Assembly: GCF_921293095.1 (NCBI RefSeq)
Contig: NC_060251.1
Span: 88,894,566-88,958,565, forward strand
From: Ischnura elegans
Lineage: Eukaryota > Arthropoda > Insecta > Odonata > Coenagrionidae
Length of the DNA: 64,000 nt
Reading direction: 5' to 3'
Part shown: one piece after another, positions 12,801 to 24,900 of the stretch
Layout: each line of letters begins with the position of its first letter
Numbering within the stretch: the first letter of the stretch is position 1
Notes under the pieces: generated by a model
What the model saw: the letters and a program-made list of their open reading frames with translations, nothing else
Told to the model about the DNA's origin: nothing
Databases searched by the model: none
Program-made: the position numbers and the translations under genes

Positions 12801-14285
12801 AAGCTGAAAAAATAATTTAAAACCTCAATGAAGAGCAATTAAATGCGGAACCACGAAAATCTGAATCACAAAATGACTAATGGTACCTAGATTTCTGCTA
12901 TTAGATTCAAATCATTGAAAAAGTTTAATAATGCATAACCTATGGCTTCATATTTGGCTCATATTTATTCGAAGTTGCATTTTTATTCATCGCATTTATT
13001 TATTGAAGAGGGAGTGTTTTTAATGTGGGAGAATCATTGGGTGAAGTTATTTTTATAAATATATTACCCCGGCTTTGTCTATAAATTAAAAATTGATAAC
13101 GGTCCATTTATTCTCACCTTATGAAGAAGTAATTGATGGGTTTTATCATGGCATTGTTATCACGGTAAATCCGTGAAGGATTAAGGACTCGCGAAGAGCT
13201 GTTGTTTCAATTTTCACGTGATAGGCGTACTAAATAGAGACAAAATGAATCTGAACGAAGGCCTTAATTTATAATTCTATCGGCTTCAATAGACGACTGA
13301 TTGAAGGCTCGCGCAGTTCATAGTAAATCGTTTAATTTACCACATTTAATTATCATTTCACTTGAGGTTTTATTGTATGTTTTTTAATGGAAGGAGAGAT
13401 TGATGAAGGCGACGGATTTAGACATTTTTTATATTATTTTAGCGCCATTGCTTGTTACATCATTAGAAAAATCTATTAAAGGGATATTGTAAAAGGGAAT
13501 TCGTTCAGAATATGTTCTGTGCGGATTTTTAGAGATCGTCCTGTTCTTTGGGGTCAGTCCCTTCCAAGCATCACAAGAGGACTTCCCACAGATCGGCCCA
13601 CAAATAATTGGTAGTCACCCGCCGCCATTCCCATCTCATCTACCATCCCATCATTCCTATAGGGTGCGTCCTCATCATAGTCCCCTTAGTTGAACCCATA
13701 ATTGCAAGATGTTTAATGCATTTTATGCTAATAACTTTTATTTTAATGGTGCAGACTATTTGATAGTATAACAAGTACTCAGTGGCGGATACAGAAAACA
13801 CTCAAGGGGGGGGGGGGGCGCAAAAGATATATTGAGTTGCCTTTACTTTTATCGCGATAAAAATAATCCAGTCACAGGCAGAGTAAAATAAAATTTTAAT
13901 TAAAATAATAATGCACATATATAAGACAATGCCATCTTATGATATAAAAAAGTCACAATCGTGGTTCTGCAATGTTTGCCAATACGGCCGGACCCGCAAG
14001 GGAGGGGCGCGCGCCCCCCATCTGTATCCGTCACTGCAAGTACTGCTAACTTGGTGATACTGAACGCTCCGTATTGAAGTGCCAAGGATTGTTAAATATG
14101 AGGAAATTGAATATAGGATCTCATTGCGAAGCGAAACAAATGTGGATCATTTTTCTTAATGGTATTTTAAACCATATTAGCATTTGACCAAGACAAAATG
14201 ATTCACAAATGTACATAAAAGAAGAATTGATTAAACTTATCCACGCACGTTTACTAAAATATCAAATTTAATTGATGAAGTTGCA
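9860..14285 (+). repeat. Diverged dispersed duplications in a gene-poor tract
   Basis: Segment 9860-10110 resembles 14085-14285 (GAGGAAATTGAATGA, GCGAAGCGAAACAAAT, GATTCACAAATGTA). Segment 11345-11470 resembles 12050-12165 (AATAGCTAAGCATTTAGT, TTAGCGTTACAAGT). The rest, 8650-13770, is AT-rich sequence where I see no gene. Confidence 0.55.
13780..14036. mobile_element. hAT-type MITE
   Basis: An exact 8-bp target repeat CAAGTACT (13772-13779 and 14037-14044) encloses ends CAGTGGCGGATACAGA and, inverted, CAGTGACGGATACAGA. The 257-bp body has a G run near 13805 and a GGGCGCGCGCCCC palindrome near 14008. Confidence 0.92.
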
Positions 14286-14854
14286 TACGTAATAGCTGTG
14301 AACTTAAGCGCAGCCCAAACACGGCATAAATATGTAAAAATCTGACGGCAATAAAACTTTACAGAGAAAATTTTGTATCCAGTTAATATCATACGTAACT
14401 AGGCATAAGGTTTGAATCTTATTAATAGCGAGTTTCACTGTAAAATACCACATGCTGCCGTAAACGTAATTCAGACGCTATTGATTGGTGGTACCTGAAA
14501 GTCTAAAAAAAAGTGCGTCTTGGTCGTTGCATTTGATCTCTGCCTGAAAAGAGAAAAAAATCAAGGCTAATTTTTAATGTAATTTTTAAAACTCATAAAC
14601 TCTCAGGAATTATTTTATTTCTGAAAATTTTAAAATTTAACTTAGTTCAATTTTAAAATTCAATTCAAATAAATTCTCTTGACTCGAATGATGAATTAAT
14701 AACTTTATCTGATAGTCACCATTTTAGGATAGGTTTATTTTCTATCTTCAAATATGTTCCCAATATTTTATAGGTGTTCATTCCTGGTGCAAGTATAGGA
14801 GAGGCTTAAGGGGTCAAGTGTCGTGGACCATCAAAATAAGGAAATAATAAAGTG

Positions 14855-15020
14855 CTTAAGGTGCCTACCACACACCGCTTAAGCCCGCAGCTCTGACGCA
14901 AGCACGAGAACGCATTTCAAATGGCATTGTGTGAAGCGGTGAATTGCTAGAACGCATGCGAGAATATATCAACGCTAATTGGCTAACTACTCTGTGTTAT
15001 GATTTCGTCCATGCGTTCGT
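14855..15020. repeat. Relative of the palindromic MITE arm
   Basis: GTGTGAAGCGGTGAATTGCT followed by AGAACGCATGCGAGAA matches the inner arm at 19061-19157; upstream CACACACCGCTTAAG and CGCAAGCACGAGAACGC resemble its outer part. The second arm is poorly preserved. Confidence 0.5.
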
Positions 15021-15139
15021 GAAATGGTACACCCTATTGAGGAAAAAAAATGCAATTCTGAGTTTTGCAATGACTTTCCCCTTGTAAAACAACCTTTACA
15101 GTTATCTCGGAACCTCTTATCCAACCTAAAGATCTATCC

Positions 15140-15690
15140 TGTTTATTCAACGGCAGATACACGCTTTTTTTCTGGGGGGGGGGGGCACAAGGGTCTGACT
15201 GATAAACGGTATTCTCATATTTAAGATTAAAAGCCACATCGATGGCTAAGTTCTAACAACACGTATCTCAAAAATAAAAACTTTTCAGGAGAGCAAAAAA
15301 AAGATTTATTTTTTAAATTTTATATAATTTTAATTGAAATTAAAAAGAAAAAATACATAAAACCAAAAAAGAAGCATACGTTTGCAAACGAAGAATTGTT
15401 TTGGCTTGAATTTATGTTTTATTAACTGTATTATTAGCAGTATTAACTCAGACCGGCCACATTTTGAGATGCATGTTGTTAGAACTTAGCAATACACATG
15501 CAACAATTACTGTACAAAATACTTTATTTATTCTAATATGGAAGCTATTAATATGAAATTAAATTATCGAGGTTCCATAATACACAAAAAAACGAATGTA
15601 ATGATAACCGTATTAAAAATCTCGTCGATTTTTTAAGTGTCTGGAGGGGGACATGTGCCTCTGTGCCCATCCCCTAAATCCACCTATGTA
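15140..15690. mobile_element. Possible degenerate hAT-type MITE
   Basis: A G run followed by GCACAAGGG at 15173-15190 faces an inverted counterpart, ATAGGTGGATTTAGGGG with GGGCACAG, at 15660-15690. No target repeat could be fixed and the left end is unclear. Confidence 0.3.
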
Positions 15691-15859
15691 CTTATTCAGC
15701 TATTTTAACTGTAGAACATCATGGGGTATTCTCCCTTTAAAATTTCTTTACCTTATCACGCTATAATCTACATCTCTTCATACCCAAAGATGTAAGTTAT
15801 ACCCGTCTCTATTTGGTTCTGTACACAGACTTGTGTAATACTCTCTCAGCCCGGATTTT

Positions 15860-15890
15860 ATGTGTAAGACAGGGAGAGAGAGAGAGTGAC
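15860..15890 (+). repeat. GA microsatellite
   Basis: A run of AGGGAGAGAGAGAGAG lies in otherwise AT-rich, non-coding DNA; 15690-16800 holds nothing else I can name. Confidence 0.7.
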
Positions 15891-16813
15891 TTGTGAAGGC
15901 TCATGAATGGTAGAAGGTAGCACAAAGACGCGCGTGCCGCCCTCCTCAAAAGGTGTTCTGACAAAAAAACTTGAAAAGTGGAAGGATTTCAATCCAAATT
16001 GAGCCCATGAGAGAGAAAGTTTCCCATTTCCTGCAATTGGGAAACGTATGATAATGTGAATTTCTCCTCGTAAATATTACACGCATGTATTTTACCCAGT
16101 ATATATCTTGCTCTCTAGGTTTACTTGGTTACTGCTTTTATTTTTTTAATAAACTGTACAAAAATAGCTTTTGAGGCTCTTTTGGTTTATGACATAAAGA
16201 TAAAGCAGGAAGTTATACACGTCCTTAAATAAAGAAATATCCTTTTAGCTGATTAAAATGCTATCATTGTAACTTTCCGTAAAATTGAGATGGCATAACA
16301 TTAAAATGATATTTCATTAGAGAGTTTTCCCGAAAAATATCTCTCCTACTTCGCCCAGGTTTAATACCTTACTGTAAGGGTAGATATAAACTCTTTGAAT
16401 TTTATACCGGTGTATTTTATCGAAGCACCTAGTATATTGTCTTCCGCCCCCCGTGGCTTCATGCTCCAGCCTAGGTGACATAATTTCGCACTTCCATAGT
16501 CCGTAAACTTACGAACAACACGATTGACCACGAGATGGCCCACGGATGATTCATAATATTTTTATGACCTTATTCTCAATTTGATGAGGGTTCTTATTCA
16601 ATGCCTTCTGCGGCGCGTGCATTTAGTTTTTTCATTCACAATGTATGAATTAAATTACGAATTTTTTTCTAGACGAATCTAATATGATAATACAAATTAA
16701 AACAGTTAACTAAATCCGAAAAATTATCTCTCTCGGTTATATCTCTCAAGTACGCCTCACCTCCTGCTTGACTGACCTTTGTTTCGTGATTTATTACTTT
16801 TTTTAATACTTCA

Positions 16814-17425
16814 CACTAGAACCGCGGACGGGACTTTTTTGTCCCATCGCCCTTTGCAAATGTTTGCCATTCATGTACTAGTGGTTTAATCCCTTTGAAA
16901 TTTGCTGAATTTTACTCATTTTTTATGGTCTTTCGAATGGTTATATTGAAAATATTGTACGATGTTTGGTTCGCGAGAAAAACGACCATTTACCTAGAAC
17001 CGCGGGATGGGACTTTTTTGTCCCATGTGGGGAAAACATACAATTTCAGTTTTTTTTATACACTTATTTTGTATTTGGCATAATAATAGTTTATTATGAA
17101 GGGGATCGATGCACAGATACCGTTATTCTGCCAGTTAGAAGCGCATAAGGGAATAATCTGTGCACTGCGCCGGCCGCGTCACCTATGCCCGGCGCGTCTG
17201 CAGGTCTGAGTTTGCAACCAACACGCTTCAAAATAAGTTTACTCTATTCCTAATTATACGTAATAAAACGTATTAAACATTACCTAAACACGTTTTTTGT
17301 TCACGCAAACCACAAAAAACCGTCAATTGTACTTAAACATGACAGGATCAACGTATTTTGTCAATGGGACAAAAAAGTCCCATGCCGCGGTTTTGGTGGG
17401 GTTGGAAAGTTCAGCGGTTCTAGTG
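16814..17425. mobile_element. piggyBac-like MITE with GGGACTTTTTTGTCCC palindromes
   Basis: The right end ...GGTTCTAGTG is followed by TTAA (17426-17429); the left end CACTAGAACCGC is preceded by TTCA (16810-16813), one change from TTAA. A 16-base palindrome-like unit, GGGACTTTTTTGTCCC, occurs at about 16830 and 17009 and inverted at 17365, each next to CCGCGG. No transposase is seen in 612 bp. Confidence 0.72.
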
Positions 17426-17779
17426 TTAAAATATTTAGGGTACATAGAGGACACATTGATCAACACCAGAAGTTAATATTAAATGGGAAAAACTTACGAA
17501 GTCTTCCAAAAATAGTAAACTACATATTAAGAGAGCTACATCTTAAGTACGAAAATTTTTCTCAGGATTTTCTCAGTAGCAAATATTTTACATTTGAAGT
17601 GTAGGCTAGAGTCTAGACTAAAGAAAAGGTTTTTCTCTGTTTATACATGTATCCTGATTATTTTAATAACATAGTGTTAAATTTTAAACGAACAACATAT
17701 TATTTAAGTCAAAAGAACAACACGTAAATAGGCAAAATACAACCGGTCGAGCGGGAGTAATGTTATTTCATTGAAGTAC

Positions 17780-18200
17780 TTTTCCGATTTATGTTGCTCC
17801 TATACGGAAGTCAGGCATGGACAGTAACAGCATCGGAGAAAGCAAAGATAAGAGGCCTTCGAAATGTGGGGCTTCAGAAGAATGAAGAGGATGAAATGGA
17901 TCGATCGAGTTAGTAATGAGTAGGTCCTAAGAAGAGCCGGAAAGAAGTCTCGCGAAAACCTTTATAAGAAGACGGAACAGCTGAATTGGCCACATCTTGA
18001 GACATGATGGCCTGATGAAGACAATCTTCGAGGGACAAGTGGATGGCAAGGCCGGAAAAGGGAGACGTCGAACCATATATACGTAACAGGTAAAGATGGA
18101 TATGAAAGAGAAGATATTGTACGTGTGAAAAGATTAGCTGATAGGAGAATTGATTGGAGAACTGCGTCAAACCAATCTTAGGATTGCTGACCAATGATGA
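17780..18200 (+). mobile_element. LINE 3'-end relic
   Basis: The plus strand reads LLYGSQAWTVTASEKAKIRG, later IGHILRHDGLMKTIFEG with frame changes, VDGKAGKGRRR, and DRRIDWRTASNQS near the end, followed by ATGATGATGAT. This is the post-RT region of an insect LINE related in style to the copy at 19168-21282. It is heavily decayed and truncated upstream. Confidence 0.7.
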
Positions 18201-18204
18201 TGAT

Positions 18205-18312
18205 CTCGCGAAATTGAGATCTCCCTCTCAACTCACGATAAGGCCTTCTTCGTTTCATTCTATCTATTAATTCTCTTCTCTATCTCCTCCTTTACCTACC
18301 TACCCGATTACC
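18205..18312 (-). mobile_element. LINE family A tail, left half (split copy)
   Basis: On the minus strand this matches the 3' coding tail seen at 40502-40834 and 53580-53930 (the block before the RR(K/R)-rich end). It stops at the TA where the TTGGAT element begins and resumes at 26257. Confidence 0.65.
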
Positions 18313-19167
18313 TACACTCAAAAAAAGGATTGGATGTGGCATCCAGTTTTAATTGGATAAGTGAAAGTTGGATGCAGTATCCACTGCAACAGACACGGCA
18401 GCCAACGCGATTGGATGTACTATCCAAATAAATTGGACGATCGCAACTTGGTTATAGCACGGCCGTCTTTAAACAGGCCGGAGTGACCGATGTGGCAACG
18501 TCGCGCGCCCGTCATCTAGGAGGCCTGCGGGATTGCTCTCACCTGCGATCAAGTCTATTGTTTCGGCGTAGAATATCGGCAAAAGAAATCGCTTTGCGGC
18601 AAGGAAATCCACTAAAAAACTTCTGTTTTACTTACCTCGGCATAATCGTGCATCCATTGCTGATTGTGAAGCAGGAGCAGACAGGAATGATACAAATTAG
18701 TTATGTATAAAACAGATGATTTTATTGAAATATATAGTCACCGAATTGAAAGCAGTCACATAATTGTAGAGTATTTTCTCTTATTGGAAGTGTGTCTAGC
18801 GGCATCCAATCTGTTATTCCTCACTTTAGTATAATTATTTAGAAATACATTTGTCAGAGCTTTAATGAATCTTGCAAAAAAATAACTGTTCGGTACATTG
18901 CACTGAAAACAGCTGTCTTCATAAATTCCTCTTAAATTATCGTCAAGGAGGATAATTTTAAGAAATGTAGCCTCATACTTGGGTTCTGCTAGAGTCATCA
19001 TAATGGCCAATGCATGAAGATCAACACTTATTACAGACATACAAGGAGAAATAAGTCCGTTTTACACGGTACACGGAATTGCGCAATCTGACGTACGTGC
19101 GAAGGCGCAATCAAAATTGCGTCGTGTAAAGCGGTGAATTGCTAGAACAGATGCGAGACGGCAAAAT

Positions 19168-21282
19168 TGTAGCCCAATATCAGGAAATCCTGGGTAAGAA
19201 ACTAGAAGAAGGAGCAGAGAACCTGAGTGTAAATGACTCGATAGAGAGAAAATGGCTTAATATAAAGAAGGCTATGGCAGAGGCTGCAAAGGAGACCATA
19301 GGAGAAAGAAAGATAACAAGGAATGAAGAATCGTTTGATAATGAGTGCAGAAAAGCTATAGAAAGGAAGAATATGGATCGAAGAAACACCATCCAGAAAG
19401 AGACAAGACAAAATGTCGAAAGATATAAAGAAAGCAGGAGACAAGCAAATAAAATACTACGAAAAAAGAAAAAACAGTACCTACTTAAAAGGGTATGTGG
19501 AAAAGATTGAGGAACTGAACGCACAAAATGAAAGTAGAAAGTTATACCAGGCAATCAAACGGATGACAAATAAATTTCAACCAAGAACAAACGCATGTAA
19601 GGATAATAATGGGAGGTTGGTTGGAACAGAGGAAGAAGTAATGGGAAGATGGGTCGAGTACTTTAAGGAATTGCTGAATGTCAATGAGATAGATGAGGAG
19701 GATGGAGAAATGTTGGACATGAGGGTGGACACCAGTATTAGTAGGCCATCAATTGAGGAGGTGGAGGAGTCGTTGAAACGGCAGCGGAATGGGAGAGCTC
19801 CCGGGGAAGATCAAATTGTACCGGAGTTAATCAAGTATGGAGGAAAAAATTTAACAAAGAACCTACGTAGACTGATATGTGAAATATGGGAGAAAGAAGA
19901 GATGCCTGAGAAATGGAAGATTGGTTTAATTTGCCCTATATTCAAGAAGGGAGATAAATTGCAATGCAGCAACTACAGGGGAATCACATTACTAAATGTC
20001 ACTTATAAGATACTTTCTTGTATACTGCAGAGGAGACTTCACACGTATGCTGAAGTAATCCTTGGTGAATACCAATGTGGCTTCAGGCCGGGAAGAGGAA
20101 CAACCGACCAAATCATTGTAATGAGACATGCATGCATGGAGAAATGTTATGAGTACAAAATTGACCTACATATATTTTTCATTGATTTCCAGCAAGCTTT
20201 TGATAGTGTCAATAGAAGAAAAATGTTGACGGCATTTGAGGGATTTGGAATACCAAAAAAACTAAGTTGGTAAATATGACTATGGAAGGATCTCAAGCTA
20301 AGGCCTATATCGGGGGCAAGACTAGTGAAGCCTTTAAGATAACAACTGGAGTAAGAAAAGGAGATTCTCTATCAGCAATACTATTAAATCTGTGTCTACA
20401 TGAAGCCATGAAAGAACTGGGGTTAGAGGGGACAATTGTGCAAAAATCTACTCAGGCATGTGCCCATGCCGACGACATAGTTCTAATGGCACGGAATATG
20501 GATTCTCTGAAAGAAATATTCAAAATCTTAGAACAGAAGAGTAAGAATATAGGGCTCAGAATCAATGAGAGAAAAACGAAATACATGAAAATGTCGACCA
20601 CGGAAGACAGAAGATGGACTCAAAACGTTACATTTGGGCAGTACAACTTTGAAAATGTAAAATATTTCAGCTACCTCGGTACTAATTTGAACTGTAAGAA
20701 CTCAATGACAGAAGAGATCAACAAGAGGATAATGGCTGGAAATAGGGCTTACTTTGCTAATATTAAGCTCCTGAAGACAACTCTTCTATCTAAGGAGATG
20801 AAATTCAAGATCTATAAGACACTTATCAGACCGGTCGTGACATATGGAGCAGAAACGTTGAGCATCTCCGCTGGAAACGAGCAAGCTCTGCGGATATTTG
20901 AACGGAAGATTTTGCGAAAGATATATGGCCCCGTGACAGAGGGGGTAACTTGGAGGATAAGAACAAACAAGGAAATAGAAAATATTATCCGACGCGAAGA
21001 CATAGTGAGATTTGAGAAGACCCAACGGCTAGCTTGGCTAGGTCATGTAAAAAGAATGAGTGAAGAAAGGATGCCTAAGAAGATTCTACATGGAAATATG
21101 GATGGAAAGAGAAAAAGAGGAAGACCGAGGAAAAGATGGATGCAGGATGTGGAAGACGACATAAAGGCTATGAGGATTGTCAGATGGTGGGAGAAAGAGC
21201 AGAGCAGGAGAGAATGGACAGGCGTCTTGGCGGAGGCCAAAGCCCATACCGGGCTGTGGTGCCGAGGAATAAGTAGTAAGTA
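19168..21282 (+). mobile_element. 5'-truncated non-LTR retrotransposon (LINE)
   Basis: A 13-bp target-site duplication, GAGACGGCAAAAT, brackets the copy (19155-19167 and 21283-21295). The 3' end has a short TAAG/AAGTAG-type tail rather than poly(A). The endonuclease region is missing; the body encodes the end of a linker region, the reverse transcriptase and the 3' domain. It lies at the centre of the palindromic MITE and is therefore the youngest layer of this nest. Confidence 0.9.
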
Positions 21283-21283
21283 G
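19169..21283 (+). pseudogene. LINE reverse transcriptase, frameshifted
   Basis: Three overlapping frames give one damaged protein: about 19169-19475, 19475-20265 and 20266-21283. Visible RT blocks are NYRGITLLNVTYKI, GFRPGRGTTDQI, FIDFQQAFDSVNR (first Asp of the catalytic triad), GVRKGDSLS, and the catalytic pair in HADDIVLM. The 3' region has YGAETLS, LAWLGHVKRM and GRPRKRW. The first frame change falls in an A-rich run near 19465-19480; the second is a one-base loss near 20264-20270. RTE-like or related insect families have this layout; I do not assign a clade. There are few other stops, so decay is recent. Confidence 0.88.
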
Positions 21284-21980
21284 AGACGGCAAAATAGCCC
21301 CTGTTCTAACGAAAATAGAACATGGGCTATTTTTCCGTCTCGCGTCCACGCATTCTCGCATCTGTTCTAGCAATTCACCGCTTTACACGACGCAATTTTG
21401 ATTGCGCTTTCGCACGTACGTCAGATTGCGCAATTTCGTGTGCCGTGTAAAGTCTATGAAATAGGCATCTTCACTACCCTCATTTGAAATAAATGAACAT
21501 GCACATATATCAATGGTTAAGTGCTGCAATGCCTTCCTGACAGCATACCCACAAACGTAATTGAGACCCGAATATTCCTCGGCAGTGATTAATATTGGGT
21601 TGCTCATAGTTTCCAGGAGGTCGAACTGATTGAGTATGAGCTCATCATCTTCCAACGCTTCAACTTACAAATAAATAACGTACCTTCGACTACAGCTAAT
21701 ATTATATGTTAAAAAATGAATCTTCTGACGTCATCTCCTGCAGAAATAGGGTTTAGAGGAAGAAAATTAACTTCAAACGAGTCATGTCGAGTATCTTATT
21801 CACCACGAGTCCACTGTTGTAGAATGATAAACAAATAATAAACAGGCCTCCTTCGCGTTGTTGCCAAATATCATCCCTCCGGCCTGTTTAAAGACGGCCG
21901 TGGTTATAGTATCCAAGTGTTGGTCCCCACCCATCTCGAAGAGATCCCTCGTCCAACAGTTGGATCCCACAGCCAACTCG

Positions 21981-24900
21981 ATGGATAGGGCGACTTATAT
22001 CGCTTCTACGTCAATCATCGCCATAGTGACGGACTCCCAATCTGTTCTTATTATAAACAACTCGTAAGTGCACATGTTTGGCGCGCTTGGAGGTAAGTAA
22101 ATAGGTTTTAAGTTTCCTCTTGCAAGTGAAAAAATATTGCCTTTCAATTTCAATTTTAATAAATCTTTTTATACTCTTAGAGCACTTGAAGACGCGAAGA
22201 TAAGTAACCGATATATGGATAACCGAGCTAAGGATTTTCTTGATGTTTGGGGCCTGAACTGTCTCATGGAAAAATTTACCGGTGAGTTTGGCTATCGTGT
22301 TTCGTTATTATGCGGAACTCTTATATTATTTCACCGTTCAAGATTTTATCTTTTGGGTTGATGTTATCCTTAGGTTGGATATTGTATTTTTTAAACCTTA
22401 CGTTTCCTCGAAAATAACTCCGGTCAATTTTCGATCACTACCCGTATGAATTATGCATTTCGTTACTAATAAAACGAATGCATTTTAACTTAATACATGT
22501 GTACCACAGTATCATTAGTTCTGAATGAAATGTTTGTATTCTCATTTAATCCATTGATGAAAAGTTTCAAGTAGTTTTCCATTAGATTTCAATTTCAATT
22601 AGATTGGATATCAAGTTCATGCACAACGGATAACCTGAGATCCACTGTACAAGTAGAAATGCAGATACTTATGCACTAATTATGCGAAGGACTCTACCCC
22701 AAATGTATATAATATCAAAGTGTAATATCAGACACTAGCTTCTTCCAGAGACCTCTTTATTCATTTCATATCACAATTTCTTATTCTCCTCTCCTTCCTT
22801 CCAGCTCATATTTAAATGGCTTCCCTCTCAACAATTCCCTCTCTCGTTTCAGCAACTCATTAGCAACAATCCAAATGTAAACATCAAATAAATAATAGAA
22901 ATGAAAACATAAACATAATATCACACGTTACAATGCGTATGAACGTCAATATAGAGCTGTGTATCACGAAATTTAGAACTCAAATCGAGGATATATAGAC
23001 CTATATACAATAGTATCATTATTGCAAGGTGTAACATACCACAGAATTTTTTAAATCATTTTTCTCCTGGGGCGGAATTCTGTACACCGTACCGACGATT
23101 GTCGGTGTCGGTAAGCCGGTCCTACCGATAAGTCTCGGTACGAGCGATTCAGGAGACACGTTTTACCGACGATTGTCGTTATCCCACCGACAGTTGTCGG
23201 TAAACCCGTCGGTACATACCGACGATTTCAAAACGCTCGGTAGGACCTACCGACAAATTTTTAGCAACATGGCGGACTTTTGTTTACACTTTTCGGCCTA
23301 AGCTGACGATTTTAAATCATAATCTACGACGCTAGATCCGTGGAAGCGCTCTAATTGTATGTTATTTATAATAAAAATGATTGATTAAACACTTGAAACG
23401 TAAAATTTACATAGTGGGAGCAGGATTTAACTTTACCAATGTTACACGTATATTACATTATGCGTTCCAATAGCGTAAGGTATTTTACATTATAAATATT
23501 CCGTAATTTTAAGTATGTAACGTATTGCTTTGCTTTTGAATTACTCACAACAAGACACGATAGGTATCTATTGTTGATTCGTAAAGTTTGGATCCGAAAT
23601 TAATTTATATTTTCAATAAAAACGAATGCCTATTGATGCACTTCCAATGAAATATATACGTGGACATTTCGTTCACTTTTATATTAACTTCAATACCCTA
23701 TGTGAGCGTCTGAGAATGGGGTTTATAATGAAAATAACTCTCCTACCTTCGTAAGCACTCTTGAGAGCATCAGACAGCAACGACGAAATAGAAAAAGCAT
23801 ATTGCTAATATATTTTAGAAGAATATAAATGGCATCACTTAACTCCTCTCACTCTTTGACGTCGTTACCGGTGCACAAAACTTCCCGTAAAATCAATGCT
23901 GAATTTACTTCACCATACTAACCAAACACCGTACGGGACTTCAAGATAGATTTTCATTATTACTATAAGAGCACTGAGTAGGTACGTACCGTGTATTCCA
24001 TCGGTAGAAAGGGGCAAATAAAAAGAATGATTGCACGAAACAAGGAAACATTTAATGAATTATTCATCATAAAACTACAAAAATTTAATTTCAACACGAG
24101 AAAACCTTTATACTTCCAACGGTATATCACAAATTAACACTGATCATGCATATTTAGTCAAAGTCATGTCAACGCAAAGTTTGAAATAACACACAAATGG
24201 TATCAAAATGCAAATGTTAACACTTCCAAATAGATAGCGTAAAGTATGTCACTCAAGTTCACAATCACAACACTTGACGTGATGATACTCAATGATACTG
24301 ATGATACCTTCCGTGACATCCGCGGAATCTCGGTGTTTTTCTCAACGAATGTATTTTAAATAGCCCAAAATGTGAATTCAAGCGACAAAAATGTTTTCTA
24401 ATTAAATAATTACCCTTGTGGAAGTATCGGACTTACGGCGAACAATGAGGCAAACGATGTAAACAAGCCGTGGCTCAAGATGAAGGTACATTGTTATAAT
24501 ACTAATAAAAATAATTTCGTCACTGCTAATCCCAAGAATACAATTATAATAAGCGTAGGTGATCAATTATGTAGCAGACAAAGTCCTCTTCAAGACAATT
24601 TTACTTGAAAATTCCAATGCATTGAGCACCTAATGTTGCCGGTGTTCTTCTATCAACGACCGTTGAATCCTTGAATATAAAGGCTTTTTTACTTGGGCTA
24701 GAAAAAATCCGATGGTAAATACAGCAAAATCTCGGAATACAAGCCACATCGCACCAACGGGAGTAAGAAATTGTGTTCGCAGAGTGATTAAACATCGTAA
24801 ATATTTCACAAAGCAGTGATCAACTTTTTTAACTTCTTCGCGGGCTGACGAATAACAGATGGCGTTTTCGGAGCCTCATTTGTTTAATGCAAATAAAGGA

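Larger units (their letters stand above)
19061..21451. mobile_element. Palindromic MITE split by a LINE
   Basis: Arms of about 100 bp, TTTACACGG at the outer ends through GTGTAAAGCGGTGAATTGCT to GATGCGAGA, are inverted at 19061-19157 and 21353-21451. Without the LINE at 19168-21282 and its target repeat, the unit is about 263 bp. Its insertion broke the P-like transposase frame. A related arm lies near 14860-14980. Flanks show only a weak 8-base direct repeat (AGTCCGTT versus AGTCTATG), so its superfamily is unresolved. Confidence 0.72.
18756..21655 (-). pseudogene. P-element-type transposase, C-terminal fragments
   Basis: The piece at 21655-21455 reads EEYSGLNYVCGYAVRKALQH followed by DICACSF. 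This resembles the GLxYxxGYxxxK block and nearby Cys residues of the C-terminal P/THAP9-type transposase domain. The reading resumes beyond the nested insertions at about 19060 with NGLISPCMSV, comparable with the GGLxxPS block that follows in the family, and runs to a stop at 18756. The N-terminal THAP finger and most of the catalytic core are absent. The fragments are separated by the palindromic element and LINE at 19061-21451. No function is expected. Confidence 0.55.
18458..21902 (-). mobile_element. P-element-like (THAP-type) transposon remnant
   Basis: The termini are a perfect 26-bp inverted repeat beginning CACGGCCGTCTTTAAACAGG, flanked by a 7-bp direct repeat GTTATAG (18451-18457 and 21903-21909). 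On the minus strand it keeps parts of a transposase (next entry) and nothing else autonomous, so it is an internally deleted copy. It sits in the left arm of the TTGGAT element and is itself interrupted at 19061-21451. P elements usually make 8-bp duplications; 7 bp is close but should be checked. If the true ends were two bases shorter on the right, the repeat would be 9 bp, TGGTTATAG. Confidence 0.75.

Noticed and set aside
19139-19168. LINE protein starting at the ATG-like codon at 19139
   Set aside because: The sequence before 19168 belongs to the palindromic MITE and the target repeat, so this start is outside the LINE.
24601-24795. Transposase or Myb-like gene of the Harbinger-like element
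   Set aside because: The 64-codon ORF has no helix-turn-helix or DDE signature.
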